DNA from: a virus
Reading direction: 5' to 3' (one strand)
Length of the DNA stretch: 41,526 bases
Virus record (IMG/VR): IMGVR_UViG_3300046780_000170
Span: 1 to 41,526 of that record
This document shows positions 28,225 to 36,634 of this stretch, one piece after another. The position numbers and the translations under genes were made by a program. The notes below the pieces were generated by a model. That model was not told the DNA's origin and made no database searches. It worked only from the letters and a program-made list of their open reading frames with translations. Positions within the stretch are counted from its first letter, which is position 1. Every line of letters starts with the position of its first letter.

Positions 28225-28902
28225 TTAGATGGCGAGCGCAGAGCCAGGCGCGGCATAAGCAATCCCCTGCACCGGCAGGCTGCTTCCGCCGCCAGCGCCG
28301 CCGATGTAACTCTGGAACCCCTTATTGGTCAGCAACTGATTGGCGCCTGTGCCGAGACTGCTCGCAACGTTGCCGTAGATGCTGCTCTCCGCCCCCGCTG
28401 CACCCGTATCGATCTTGCCGATGTCAGAAGCGCCCCCGGTCGCCGCGCTGGCAATGCCGCCGGCCGCCGTCAGGCCAGCTCCCGAAAGCTGCTGCAATCT
28501 GTTCCAGTAGTTGCCGAAGTCGCTGGCCGCCAACCCGCTGCCGAACGTGTCCTCGGCCTTGATCGTGGCACCGGATCGGAGAATGCCTCGTGAGGCCGCC
28601 CCAGCATCCACCGCTCGAAGACCCTCGCCCAGTTGCCACTGGTATCCGGGGCTTTGCTGGAACTTAGCCATCGCCGCGTCTGCCGCAGGCTGCCCGTTCA
28701 ACCCGAGCAGGTCCGACTGGTCCGCCAGCGCCGGCTGCCCAGCCGTGGTCCACGGCGACAGTTGGTTGGTGGCAGTCTGAACACCCTGCTGGATCGCGGC
28801 ATTGGCCGCCGACTGTCCGCTCTTGATGGCCTGAGATTGCATGACGCCGCCAGCGATTGCGCCAGCAGCACCGATCCCAGCCGCAGCCACAGCGAACGGC
28901 AT
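28225..28902 (-). CDS. Internal virion / DNA-transfer protein
   Basis: 225 residues starting MPFAVAAAGIGAAGAIAGGV, a hydrophobic Gly/Ala-rich start typical of small ejected proteins such as those in gp14/gp7 positions. The rest is Ala/Gly/Ser-rich helix with GYQWQLGEGLRAVDAGAASRG, a pattern often seen in such proteins, and ends GIAYAAPGSALAI. It is the first of three ejection-type genes. The start is one base after the cupin stop. Confidence 0.72.
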   Translation of the reverse strand: MPFAVAAAGIGAAGAIAGGVMQSQAIKSGQSAANAAIQQGVQTATNQLSPWTTAGQPALADQSDLLGLNGQPAADAAMAKFQQSPGYQWQLGEGLRAVDAGAASRGILRSGATIKAEDTFGSGLAASDFGNYWNRLQQLSGAGLTAAGGIASAATGGASDIGKIDTGAAGAESSIYGNVASSLGTGANQLLTNKGFQSYIGGAGGGSSLPVQGIAYAAPGSALAI

Positions 28903-28903
28903 C

Positions 28904-29260
28904 TCAGTTCTCCTCGAAATCCAGGTGATGTTCCTCGGCAACCGCAGGCTCGTCGTCTGCCTCGAGGTGGTCCGCGTTGTGGATGCAGGCCAGCACAACA
29001 CCCGGCGTAAGCGTCAGGAAAGAATGCATGACGTGCGCCGGAATGCGGATCGTAGCAGGAGCGCAGTGCTCGGTCGGCCCGTCATCATCGCCCTCTCGCC
29101 ACAGACGAACGCGACCTTGTAGTAGGGCCGTCAGGTGACCGTACTCGTGCCCATGTTGGGGTATCAGCGTGTCAGCGTCCGGGATACGGTATACGCGATA
29201 GTATATACCGGCGTAGATCGTCAGGCTGATCGTCTCTGGCTGGTTGGGGGCGCGTTTCAT
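28904..29260 (-). CDS. Cupin-fold protein
   Basis: 118 residues. A cupin barrel reads through IYYRVYRIPDADTLIPQHGH, EYGHLTALLQGRVRLWREG and ATIRIPAHVMHSFLTLTPGV. The H-x-H-x3-4-H and later H positions are present, so a metal site is likely. An acidic tail follows (DHLEADDEPAVAEEHHLDFE). It is in the structural operon, near a putative hydroxylase. Substrate unknown; modification of a virion or host-surface component is possible. Confidence 0.75.
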   Translation of the reverse strand: MKRAPNQPETISLTIYAGIYYRVYRIPDADTLIPQHGHEYGHLTALLQGRVRLWREGDDDGPTEHCAPATIRIPAHVMHSFLTLTPGVVLACIHNADHLEADDEPAVAEEHHLDFEEN

Positions 29261-29377
29261 GTGCTAACGTCCTCTGGCGACCGGCTGCCCGCGAGAGCGG
29301 GCGATTGTGCCCGCTCAGGGTGACGGTTCGCATCGGGAGACACTGGAATGGTATTCCGTGTGTTCTTCCGGTGGGCA

Positions 29378-29457
29378 GGAAAGCGGATCACGGTTCGTAT
29401 CACGATCCGCTTCCTAGCCTAAACCGGAGGTCGGTCGGCTGCGAGAACAGCCGGCCG
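29378..29457. other. Two strong hairpins in the late operon
   Basis: GGAAAGCGGATC (29378-29389) pairs with GATCCGCTTCC (29404-29414) with one bulge. CGGTCGGCTG (29432-29441) pairs with CAGCCGGCCG (29448-29457). They fill most of the 209-bp gap between the hydroxylase and cupin genes, the largest gap between structural genes here apart from the capsid leader. There is no T-tract in the transcribed direction, so RNA processing or partial attenuation fits better than a simple terminator. Confidence 0.5.
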
Positions 29458-29469
29458 GCTTCTGGAAGG

Positions 29470-30021
29470 CTACTCCACTCGCATGCTCACGATCAAGGTC
29501 ACACGATCCGTCTGGCCTTCATTGACCGTGGAATGAGTTTGCAAATTGTCAAAAAGAAAACACTCTCCGACGTTCATCACAACGCGCTCATCGCCGCATG
29601 TGTTGTAGCAGCCAGGGTTGGTCGCCAGCGGCAGATATGCTTTCGTCTGGAACCATTCGCTGTGCCACCGCCCCTTGTCGTCGTGCGGCGCGACCTGGCC
29701 TCCTGCGGGGACTCTGGTGATCAGGCAGCCACCGAGTTCCACCGCCTCAACCCGTGACATCAACCCGAACACGATCGGGCGAAGATGCGGCAGCGCGTGC
29801 CAGGCCGGATACCACTGGCAACGGAACATCTCAGCGAAGGCTTCACGGTCTGTCAGTTGCTCAGGCGCCCTGAAGCGAAGCCAAATATCGTCTGTCCCTA
29901 CAAACGAGCCAGCGCCGCCAGTGCGCGCCCTGTGCTGGTTCCACAACTCCGGCTGCCTGTAGAGCGCCATGGCCAAGGGCAGCACTTCCACCCCGGATGC
30001 TATCTTGATGAAGTTACGCAT
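29470..30021 (-). CDS. Aspartyl/asparaginyl beta-hydroxylase-like dioxygenase
   Basis: 183 residues. The double-stranded beta-helix part begins near residue 100: GGCLITRVPAGGQVAPHDDK supplies the first metal-binding His with Asp, then GRWHSEWFQTKAYLPLATNP, GDERVVMNVGECFLFDN, and LQTHSTVNEGQTDRVTLIVS supplies the distal His and the Arg that would bind 2-oxoglutarate. This matches the AspH-like family. In a tail-gene cluster it may hydroxylate a virion protein or host target. Confidence 0.75.
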   Translation of the reverse strand: MRNFIKIASGVEVLPLAMALYRQPELWNQHRARTGGAGSFVGTDDIWLRFRAPEQLTDREAFAEMFRCQWYPAWHALPHLRPIVFGLMSRVEAVELGGCLITRVPAGGQVAPHDDKGRWHSEWFQTKAYLPLATNPGCYNTCGDERVVMNVGECFLFDNLQTHSTVNEGQTDRVTLIVSMRVE

Positions 30022-30248
30022 CGTCCCTCCGCCTGCTTCACCTCAAGCCACTTCTCAAAGCAGCGGATTACCTCCTCGCTCGTGTTGTGACACTCCACCG
30101 TTACGAGCGCATGCCGCCATCCGTTATTCAGTAGGATCGCAATTCCATAAGCCCCACCGTGGTCCCGCTCGCTCGTGCGAACAGACTTGATCCGATCGCC
30201 AAAGTGCTCCTCGACGTGCAGTCGCATCTTCTCGATCCAGTCATCCAT
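30000..30248 (-). CDS. Small protein, unknown function
   Basis: 82 residues from ATG 30248 (TGATG junction; a GTG one codon earlier is also possible). Alpha/beta-looking (MRLHVEEHFGDRIKSVRTSE, GAYGIAILLNNGWRHALVTV, EEVIRCFEKWLEVKQ). It overlaps the hydroxylase gene by 22 bases. No known family. Confidence 0.65.
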   Translation of the reverse strand: MDDWIEKMRLHVEEHFGDRIKSVRTSERDHGGAYGIAILLNNGWRHALVTVECHNTSEEVIRCFEKWLEVKQAEGRCVTSSR

Positions 30249-30748
30249 CACCGGGCCCTACGCGCCCTGATGGTGCCTGACGCCGTCGCGCTGCCGCTGA
30301 ACGAGCCGAGCGCCTGCAGCCACACCGTCGTCGCCGCCGTCACGTTGTAGCGCTTCAGCGCCGCGTTGATCCCGTTCACCACACTGCCCGTGGTCGGAAA
30401 CGTTGCCGCGATCTGCGTGTCGATGCCATCCAGACCAGCGCCGAAGATGTTGCGGGTGCCGCCTGGCGAGCTGATTTGCGCGTTGCCGGTCACATCCCAG
30501 TCGCCGGCCGGCAAATCGAGCGACACCACGTTGATCGGTACATTGTTCACCAGCGCCACCCCGGTTGCCGAGGCCGTCATGTATTCCCCGACCTGGCCCG
30601 CCGCTGCATCGGACCCGTCCGTGACGCCCCTGCCAATCTGCGAGAGAGCGTCAGACATGCTGCGGAAATAACCGCTCCACGCCTGGGTGTGCTGGCCGCT
30701 CGTCTCCAGCGGCGCCTCGTTGACCGGCGGCGGCGGCGCCAGCGCCAT
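30248..30748 (-). CDS. Tail-associated protein, unknown function
   Basis: 166 residues, starting MALAPPPPVNEAPLETSGQH in a TGATG overlap. An N-terminal helical part (YFRSMSDALSQIGRGVTDGS) is followed by a beta-rich domain (VVSLDLPAGDWDVTGNAQIS, TTVWLQALGSFSGSATASGT). The DLPAGDWDVTG pattern is common in phage fibre or fibre-attachment proteins. Likely a minor tail component. Confidence 0.65.
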   Translation of the reverse strand: MALAPPPPVNEAPLETSGQHTQAWSGYFRSMSDALSQIGRGVTDGSDAAAGQVGEYMTASATGVALVNNVPINVVSLDLPAGDWDVTGNAQISSPGGTRNIFGAGLDGIDTQIAATFPTTGSVVNGINAALKRYNVTAATTVWLQALGSFSGSATASGTIRARRAR

Positions 30749-32256
30749 CAGGCGCTCCCCTTCGTCACATCCACATCGATGCCGTAGATCGTGGCGTGGT
30801 GCGTCAGGGTGACGCGGAACATGCGCTGTCTGAACGAGCCCAGCCGCGTGGTGTAAACCCGCACGCGATCACCGTAGGCGGTGCCTGCCGTCATCGTGCG
30901 GCCCGGGCTCCAGGTGCGCCCGCCGTCGTCCGACCAGTCGAGCACAACGTCCCTCGTCGGTTGCAGCCCGCCCGCCTCCATCTCGATCTCCAGCCGCGCG
31001 CAGAACGCCCGGTAGGTCCCGGCCCACAATGGCGGCGTGATGAACTGTCGCATCACCGTGATGTCGTTGTCGGTGTCGATGATAAAGTTCAACCCGGCCG
31101 GATTGACGAAATAGCTACGTCCATCCACTGAACTGCCAAAGTGGTTGACGGTATCGACGCGGCCCACCGCATAGGGAAGCCACGGCCCGGAGCCGTCAGC
31201 GCTGCTCGACCGCTCAGCCCACGCCCCGGTTGCTACGTCATAAACCAGCGAGCGGTCGGGGAGGTTGAGCACGTAGAAGGTATGCCCACCCTCGAAATAA
31301 GACAGTGCCGAGCTAATCGCTGTCACACCGGCAAAGTTGATAATATCCTCGATGGCGTGCGTTGAAACGCGCTGCGCCTTGTAGCCGACGCTCCGGTTGA
31401 CCATGCCGTTGGTGCCGACCCAGAACAGCGAACCATCACAGATCGCCGCCGAGCGGATTGTCCCGCAGCCGGTCTGCAGCACGCCGCCATTCTGCCGCCT
31501 GAACGGGAAGAACGAGAGGCCGGCGGATAGACCTGTCTCCAGCCCTGACGAGCCAGCGTCATACCAAATTTCTATCCCACCGTCGCCCAGCAGCCACAAC
31601 TCACCGCGCAGCGTCATCACCCGGCGGATCACGTTGGGCACGCCATCGGCATAGGCGAAGTCGAGCGCATCATAGGCGGTGGGATCGAGCAGCAGCGAGG
31701 TGAAGAACTGACCGCCAATTTCATCCTGGCTGAACACGAAATAGCCGTCGAGATAGGTCACCGAGCGGGCGCCCGGGAAGTCGCCGCCAATCTGGTTCAG
31801 CGGTCCGCCGTGCGTGCATGTGAAGGCGTTCGGTGGCACGCAGACCACGGCGCCGTTGACGCCGACTGCGATCGTGACCATCAGGTTGAACGGAAAGTCG
31901 GTGCCGCTCGGCGTGCCGATGTCACCCAGATCCTCGACAACGAGCGTCGTGCTGCCGATCGGCTGCGTTGCCCGGTAGAAGTGCGTGCCGGACGCGACGT
32001 AGATGTTGCCGGGGTAATCGGTGTTCATGGCATGGACCGGCCCGGTGCCGTAGGTGACGCCCCCCCAGATCAAGCCTGGCGTGGCGATCAGCGCGGCTGC
32101 AGTGCGGCTGTCTGCCGGTTCCTGCTCGGCATACAGATTGAGGAGCCGTTTGTGCTGGAGCGGCGGCGAGGCGTGCTGGTAGCTCTCCAGCGGCAGCGGA
32201 ATGCGCTGCATGCCGGACGCGGGTGCAGGCGCGGCTTGGGTGGCGCTGCCAGACAT
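30748..32256 (-). CDS. Tail hub / packaged-DNA stabilisation protein (P22 gp10-like)
   Basis: 502 residues. The N-terminus (MQRIPLPLESYQHASPPLQH, KRLLNLYAEQEP) and the following beta-propeller-like repeats (ATPGLIWGGVTYGTGPVHAM, YVASGTHFYRA, GELWLLGDGGIEIWYDAGSS, ICDGSLFWVGTNGMVNRSVG) match gp10-like proteins of short-tailed phages. It forms part of the tail plug beneath the portal and gp4-type adaptor, attaching fibre or needle. Overlaps the tailspike stop by one base. Confidence 0.82.
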   Translation of the reverse strand: MSGSATQAAPAPASGMQRIPLPLESYQHASPPLQHKRLLNLYAEQEPADSRTAAALIATPGLIWGGVTYGTGPVHAMNTDYPGNIYVASGTHFYRATQPIGSTTLVVEDLGDIGTPSGTDFPFNLMVTIAVGVNGAVVCVPPNAFTCTHGGPLNQIGGDFPGARSVTYLDGYFVFSQDEIGGQFFTSLLLDPTAYDALDFAYADGVPNVIRRVMTLRGELWLLGDGGIEIWYDAGSSGLETGLSAGLSFFPFRRQNGGVLQTGCGTIRSAAICDGSLFWVGTNGMVNRSVGYKAQRVSTHAIEDIINFAGVTAISSALSYFEGGHTFYVLNLPDRSLVYDVATGAWAERSSSADGSGPWLPYAVGRVDTVNHFGSSVDGRSYFVNPAGLNFIIDTDNDITVMRQFITPPLWAGTYRAFCARLEIEMEAGGLQPTRDVVLDWSDDGGRTWSPGRTMTAGTAYGDRVRVYTTRLGSFRQRMFRVTLTHHATIYGIDVDVTKGSA

Positions 32257-33806
32257 CAGGCGTTAGGCCCCATCGAGGCTTCCCACCAGATGCTGGCGTT
32301 GGCTGTCAGTGCGGTGTCGGCATTCACTGTGATGCTGGTCGCGGTGATTGTGCCTAGGGCGAATGTGTGGTTCTGCTGGTTGCTAGAGATGAGGATGCCG
32401 CCTTGCGGGGTGTTTGGCAGCCCGTGCGCGAAGGTCACCGACGCGGCTCCCGAGGGCATAGTCGCGGTGCCACAGTTGCGCGAGGCGTACCCTGTGTTGC
32501 CGCGAATAGCGCGGGTGGGCGCCCAGCCGACCGCGTCGCCACCTATGGTCGAGCCGTTGCTGATGAAGAGGTTGCTGGTCACCGCAAAGATGTTAATGCC
32601 GTTCTGGATCGTCACCCCAGCCCCGGTGTTGTTCTGGAAGCTGCAGCCGTCGATCATCGTGCCGTTGGCACCGAGGGTTTCGATGATGGCACCGGCGCCG
32701 TTCACGTCGAACATGCAGCCGCTAACCAGGCATTCCATGCCGGCATTCACCAAGCCGGTGATCTTATTGTTGAAGAACCGCGCACCGCTGATCTTTGCGC
32801 TACCGTAGGGCGTCGCGGCGGTCTCGATGAACAATCCCACCCCGCTGCCGGCGACAAGCTGGCCGGCGCTGCTGAACCACGAACCAGAAACGTCAAGCAG
32901 CACCACACTGCTCGCGGCTACGTGCAGCGAGTAGTCCGTGCAGCTATCGATGACACAGCGTTCCCCGAAGAAAATCTCCCGGTTGGTGGCGCCGGTGTTA
33001 ATTTTACTAAGGAGGACGCCGGTGCCGCATTGCGATATTTCGCCGTTGAAGTAGACGCCGCCCAGGCTGCCCAGGATATTGGCGCCAACGGTGCAAAACA
33101 GGATGCGCCCGTCGATCGTCAACTCGCCACCTCCGGAGCCGGTTCCCGCAGCAGCGATGCCGTTGGCTGCGCAGATCGTGACGCACGCCGCATCCAGGTA
33201 GACGCGCGACAATCCGAGCGTGAAGTCGTAGCCGTTGTTGAGGCGATGGACGCCGCCGAGCCCCTGATAGTTGCTCACCGATCCGACTTGCACGTTATAC
33301 CAGGTCGAGTCGTAGACGACGCCGAGGGCCTTGAAGCCGGCCCCGGCAGTCTTGGCGACGGTGGCCCAGAGCGACAGATCGCGGAACACCAGCCGGTTGA
33401 CACCGGTTGCCAGTTGAAAGTGATCGGAGGTCGCATTGGTCGAGCGGATTTCTGAGTTGCAACCCTCGGTCACAGTGTTCGACCGACCGACGAGGATCGG
33501 AGATGATGTGAGATAGACACCTTGTGGAAACAGCACGACAGCGCCGGAGGCTGGCACAGCGGCATAGGCAGCATTGATGGCAGCGGTATCGTCGGTGGCA
33601 CCGTCGCCCTTCGCCCCCCAGTCGCGCACGTTGATCCACGGTAGGCCGGCGGCGATGTAGCTGCTGACGTAGCTACGGAACGCGGTGGCGGCGAAGCGTC
33701 CCGACCCCGCGCGCTCTCCAACCATCGACGAGGCATCGTTGACCGCGCCGAGGTCGGGCATGTCGACAATGCGGACGCCGGGGAACGTGCCTGTCGTGAC
33801 GCTCAT
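32256..33806 (-). CDS. Tailspike with pectate-lyase-like beta-helix
   Basis: 516 residues. Residues about 58-100 carry the Pectate_lyase_3 signature (INVRDWGAKGDGATDDTAAI and VLFPQGVYLTSS), followed by about 300 residues of right-handed beta-helix repeats rich in Gly, Val, Asn and Cys (SWFSSAGQLVAGSGVGLFIE, KISGARFFNNKITGLVNAGM, MIDGCSFQNNTGAGVTIQNG). A small beta domain ends it. Such spikes bind and often cleave surface polysaccharide, setting host range. Catalytic residues cannot be named from sequence alone. Confidence 0.85.
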   Translation of the reverse strand: MSVTTGTFPGVRIVDMPDLGAVNDASSMVGERAGSGRFAATAFRSYVSSYIAAGLPWINVRDWGAKGDGATDDTAAINAAYAAVPASGAVVLFPQGVYLTSSPILVGRSNTVTEGCNSEIRSTNATSDHFQLATGVNRLVFRDLSLWATVAKTAGAGFKALGVVYDSTWYNVQVGSVSNYQGLGGVHRLNNGYDFTLGLSRVYLDAACVTICAANGIAAAGTGSGGGELTIDGRILFCTVGANILGSLGGVYFNGEISQCGTGVLLSKINTGATNREIFFGERCVIDSCTDYSLHVAASSVVLLDVSGSWFSSAGQLVAGSGVGLFIETAATPYGSAKISGARFFNNKITGLVNAGMECLVSGCMFDVNGAGAIIETLGANGTMIDGCSFQNNTGAGVTIQNGINIFAVTSNLFISNGSTIGGDAVGWAPTRAIRGNTGYASRNCGTATMPSGAASVTFAHGLPNTPQGGILISSNQQNHTFALGTITATSITVNADTALTANASIWWEASMGPNA

Positions 33807-34345
33807 GGCAATGGCCCTCCGGCGAGATAAATAGCTTCGCCCGGATCGGTCAGCGTCGCCGGGTTGGGATCGGTGAGCATAATGACCGGGTTGACTGTGC
33901 GCGGCACCGAGTGCCTCAGATGCAGCCGCCCCTCGGCCAGCAGATCAGTCCCGCCGCCGCCGTCGTAGTCGAGCTGGAGCGCGTAGGCGCAGCGCCGCGG
34001 CCAGCCCGCCATGGTGGCCGTGGGGAAGCTGATGTCGAACGCGCCGAGGGCATCGCTGATCACGCCCGTGCCGACCCAAAGCACCGTCTGCGGGCACTGC
34101 GGCCAGTGCCAGTAGGCGCCATAGTCCCACGAGGAGCGGCCGTGCTGATCGGGCCAGACCAGCATTTGCAGCACCGGGCCACCGATGCCACCGCTCAGGT
34201 CGATGCCCTGCGCGCAGACGCTGTCGCTGTCCACCACGGTAACGCGCAGGAACAGCGAGTCCGCGCGGCCAAGCACCAGGTCGCGGCGTGGGATGTGGAC
34301 CGGCGAGGTGCGCATGTAGGGCACCGTCATGGCGAATGAGGGCAT
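33803..34345 (-). CDS. Minor tail protein, unknown function
   Basis: 180 residues; ATG 34345 or 34330 could start it. Beta-rich (LVLGRADSLFLRVTVVDSDS, VLQMLVWPDQ, YALQLDYDGGGGTDLLAEGR). The LGRADSLFLRVTVV pattern resembles small domains found with phage tail and fibre proteins. It overlaps the tailspike start by four bases. Likely structural. Confidence 0.65.
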   Translation of the reverse strand: MPSFAMTVPYMRTSPVHIPRRDLVLGRADSLFLRVTVVDSDSVCAQGIDLSGGIGGPVLQMLVWPDQHGRSSWDYGAYWHWPQCPQTVLWVGTGVISDALGAFDISFPTATMAGWPRRCAYALQLDYDGGGGTDLLAEGRLHLRHSVPRTVNPVIMLTDPNPATLTDPGEAIYLAGGPLP

Positions 34346-34348
34346 GCT

Positions 34349-35140
34349 CTATCCGATCATCGTGACGATGGGGCCGCCGGCCCGGATGGCGACGCGGGCC
34401 CAGTGTTCTATCGCAACCTGCGTCACTACGGCTTGCACCCCGGTGCCGGTGACTGTTGCCCAATGCTCTGCTGCGATCTGTGTGACCTGTGCTTGTGGGC
34501 TGGTGGTCAGCCAGTGTTCGGCACTGATCTGTGAAGCGAGAGCGTTGGTAGGGATCGACGCGCCTGCGGTGAAGCCGCTGGTGAAGCCCGACGGCACGGT
34601 GCCGGTGAAGGCGGTGTCACCGAAGTTGGCAATAAACTGATCGCCAGACGCTGCGACATTGCCAGATGGGTATAACGGAATACCGCCGCCGACGTTTATG
34701 GAAATACCCCCGACTCCAGTCGCCGGGTTCGCCGCGGTTACGCCGTTCCAGTTGCCTGCCGCACCAAGGCGAAGCCACATCAAGCGAGCACCCGCATCTA
34801 CCGCGTGACAGATGACAGCGCCGCTCGACCACGCACCGATAGCCGTTGAAACCGAGACGCCATCGACCCAGATGGCACCGCCACGATTAAGTCCAGCGGT
34901 CCCAACATTGGCAGTGTTGAATGCAGCACTGAGAAGGGAAGTGGACGACGCAACACCGACGCCGCTGCTAACGCTATTCGCTGTGTTGTAAGTGACTTCC
35001 CAATAGAACTTGCCGGTGATTTGCTTGTCGATCGCTCTGAGCGCACCGATGATGCCTGACGCCCAAGTGGCAACTAAATTGCCACCAGACAGAGTGATGC
35101 CAGCAGCTTTGTCACTCGGGTTCCACGTGGTGTTGGCCAT
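34349..35140 (-). CDS. SPRY-like tail protein with threefold AEHW repeat
   Basis: 263 residues. Residues about 1-150 resemble a SPRY/concanavalin-type fold (TLSGGNLVATWASGIIGALR, KFYWEVTYNTANSVSSGVGV, VICHAVDAGARLMWLRLGAA). The C-terminal 60 residues hold three copies of a short repeat (SQISAEHWLT, TQIAAEHWAT, TQVAIEHWAR), a type of beta repeat seen at ends of phage structural proteins. The ATG overlaps the previous stop. A role in receptor contact is plausible. Confidence 0.65.
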   Translation of the reverse strand: MANTTWNPSDKAAGITLSGGNLVATWASGIIGALRAIDKQITGKFYWEVTYNTANSVSSGVGVASSTSLLSAAFNTANVGTAGLNRGGAIWVDGVSVSTAIGAWSSGAVICHAVDAGARLMWLRLGAAGNWNGVTAANPATGVGGISINVGGGIPLYPSGNVAASGDQFIANFGDTAFTGTVPSGFTSGFTAGASIPTNALASQISAEHWLTTSPQAQVTQIAAEHWATVTGTGVQAVVTQVAIEHWARVAIRAGGPIVTMIG

Positions 35141-36630
35141 CAGGCGATCACAGTCGGGCCGATAGTCACATTGTTCACCGCAGCAGCCGTCCACGCTGCT
35201 GATGTGTTCGGATCAGTCAGATCACTGCGCCACACCCATTGCCAACCACTCGTGGTCAGCACCGCTGTGGTCGATGCCACCGTGGCACTGCCTGACTTGA
35301 GTTGCACAGCAGCCGTGCGTGTGCCTGCGTCTGACTTCTCCATGTAGCCGCGTGTCGTCACCATGAACGTAGATACAGGTGTCGATGCGATGGTAGCGAT
35401 ACCGTAGAAGTCAGCGTCGCCTGGGGTGCTGTCGTAGACGTAGCTGGTGGTGGTGTCCTGCTGGGCTTCGTTGACGACCGTGAAGTTACCGGCAGTCGCT
35501 ATCGTCAGCGTGCATAAAATCATAGTGGAAGAAGTCGGGCTTCCAGGTGACGCCACTGGGAAACTTGCGTAGGCAGTAGTAGTGAACCATGTCGGAGTGC
35601 CACCGCCCGAAGTGTAAGTGCCTGAAGTTGTGTCGCTACAAAAGCCGATAAAATACTGAACCCCTTTGGTCACAGCGATCGACGTGCCAAAAGTGAAGGT
35701 GTTCGCACCAGTGACGGGGTTCACGATGGAAGTCGCAGAGCCGAGAACTGCGGCAGGCTGGCCAGTCGCGCCGAGGGCGGTAGCAGCAAAGATCGAACAC
35801 TTCATATTGCCGGTATAGCCAGCGGTCATCGTGACCGTCGCGGTGCTGATCGTCCCATCATACGCAGCAACAAACCCTGCGTATTGAGCGCGTCCCGCTG
35901 TGACCGCGACCGTGGTGGCGGCGGTGGTTGTCGCTTGTAGGTAGGGGTTCGGCGACCGTGAGAACTGCACGGTGGCATCGCTCGCTGGCATGCGGGTGTA
36001 GCAGCGGATGTCGCCCATCCAAGCGACGGATGATGCGTCCGAGCGCCAGAACAGGTCGTCGATGTTGCCTGCGGACCCGCCACTTATTCCTATCCTATTT
36101 GCGTAATTGTTGGCCGTGCCTCCGCGTGTGTTGAGCACTGCGCCGCTATCGAAATCGTCCACATTGTTGCCATTCTTTCGAACGCGGAAGCGGCCGGTCG
36201 TGTTGTTGATCACCACCTCCATCTCGAAGGCATACCAAGTATTCTGCACCGTGAATGCGCCGGTATATGTCGCAAGTGTCGCTCCGGCTTGGTTTGTGGA
36301 GGTTAGCAAGATCGCGCCATCGCTGCGAAACACGATGGTGCATTGCGCTGTGCCTGCGTCTTGCAGTTGGACAAAGGCGTTGATCGTCGAGCCGCTTATT
36401 GCCGAGGTTTGAAAATAGGCAAGAACGACATGATGCACCGCGTCGTTTGCACCACTCGATTTAATCAAGACAGGACTAGCATTACCGCCCAAAGTGACGC
36501 GCTGACTTCCCGTAAAGCGACCTCCAGCCGCAAGGGTAAAACTACCAGCAACTCCACTGTCCCAATACCCATTGAGAGCATCGGCTGGCGCCGCATACAG
36601 ATCGAACCCATCGCCAAATGACCACGCCAT
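35140..36630 (-). CDS. Tail protein with lectin-like domain
   Basis: 496 residues. Residues about 1-200 look like a concanavalin/LamG-type domain (SFGDGFDLYAAPADALNGYW, NTWYAFEMEVVINNTTGRFR, VRKNGNNV, GNIDDLFWRSD). The next 290 residues are Thr/Ala/Ser-rich beta domains (VTMTAGYTGNMKCSIFAAT, YFIGFCSDTTSGTYTSGG). GC content and codon choice are visibly more AT-leaning than in neighbouring head genes, which suggests recent exchange of host-range modules. Probably binds glycans on the host. Confidence 0.7.
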   Translation of the reverse strand: MAWSFGDGFDLYAAPADALNGYWDSGVAGSFTLAAGGRFTGSQRVTLGGNASPVLIKSSGANDAVHHVVLAYFQTSAISGSTINAFVQLQDAGTAQCTIVFRSDGAILLTSTNQAGATLATYTGAFTVQNTWYAFEMEVVINNTTGRFRVRKNGNNVDDFDSGAVLNTRGGTANNYANRIGISGGSAGNIDDLFWRSDASSVAWMGDIRCYTRMPASDATVQFSRSPNPYLQATTTAATTVAVTAGRAQYAGFVAAYDGTISTATVTMTAGYTGNMKCSIFAATALGATGQPAAVLGSATSIVNPVTGANTFTFGTSIAVTKGVQYFIGFCSDTTSGTYTSGGGTPTWFTTTAYASFPVASPGSPTSSTMILCTLTIATAGNFTVVNEAQQDTTTSYVYDSTPGDADFYGIATIASTPVSTFMVTTRGYMEKSDAGTRTAAVQLKSGSATVASTTAVLTTSGWQWVWRSDLTDPNTSAAWTAAAVNNVTIGPTVIA

Positions 36631-36634
36631 CCCG

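Noticed and set aside
29187-29210. CGGTATA...TATACCG inverted repeat as a CI operator
   Set aside because: Lies inside the cupin gene without a nearby promoter; resemblance to GGTAT-GGC-ATACC is limited to five bases per arm.
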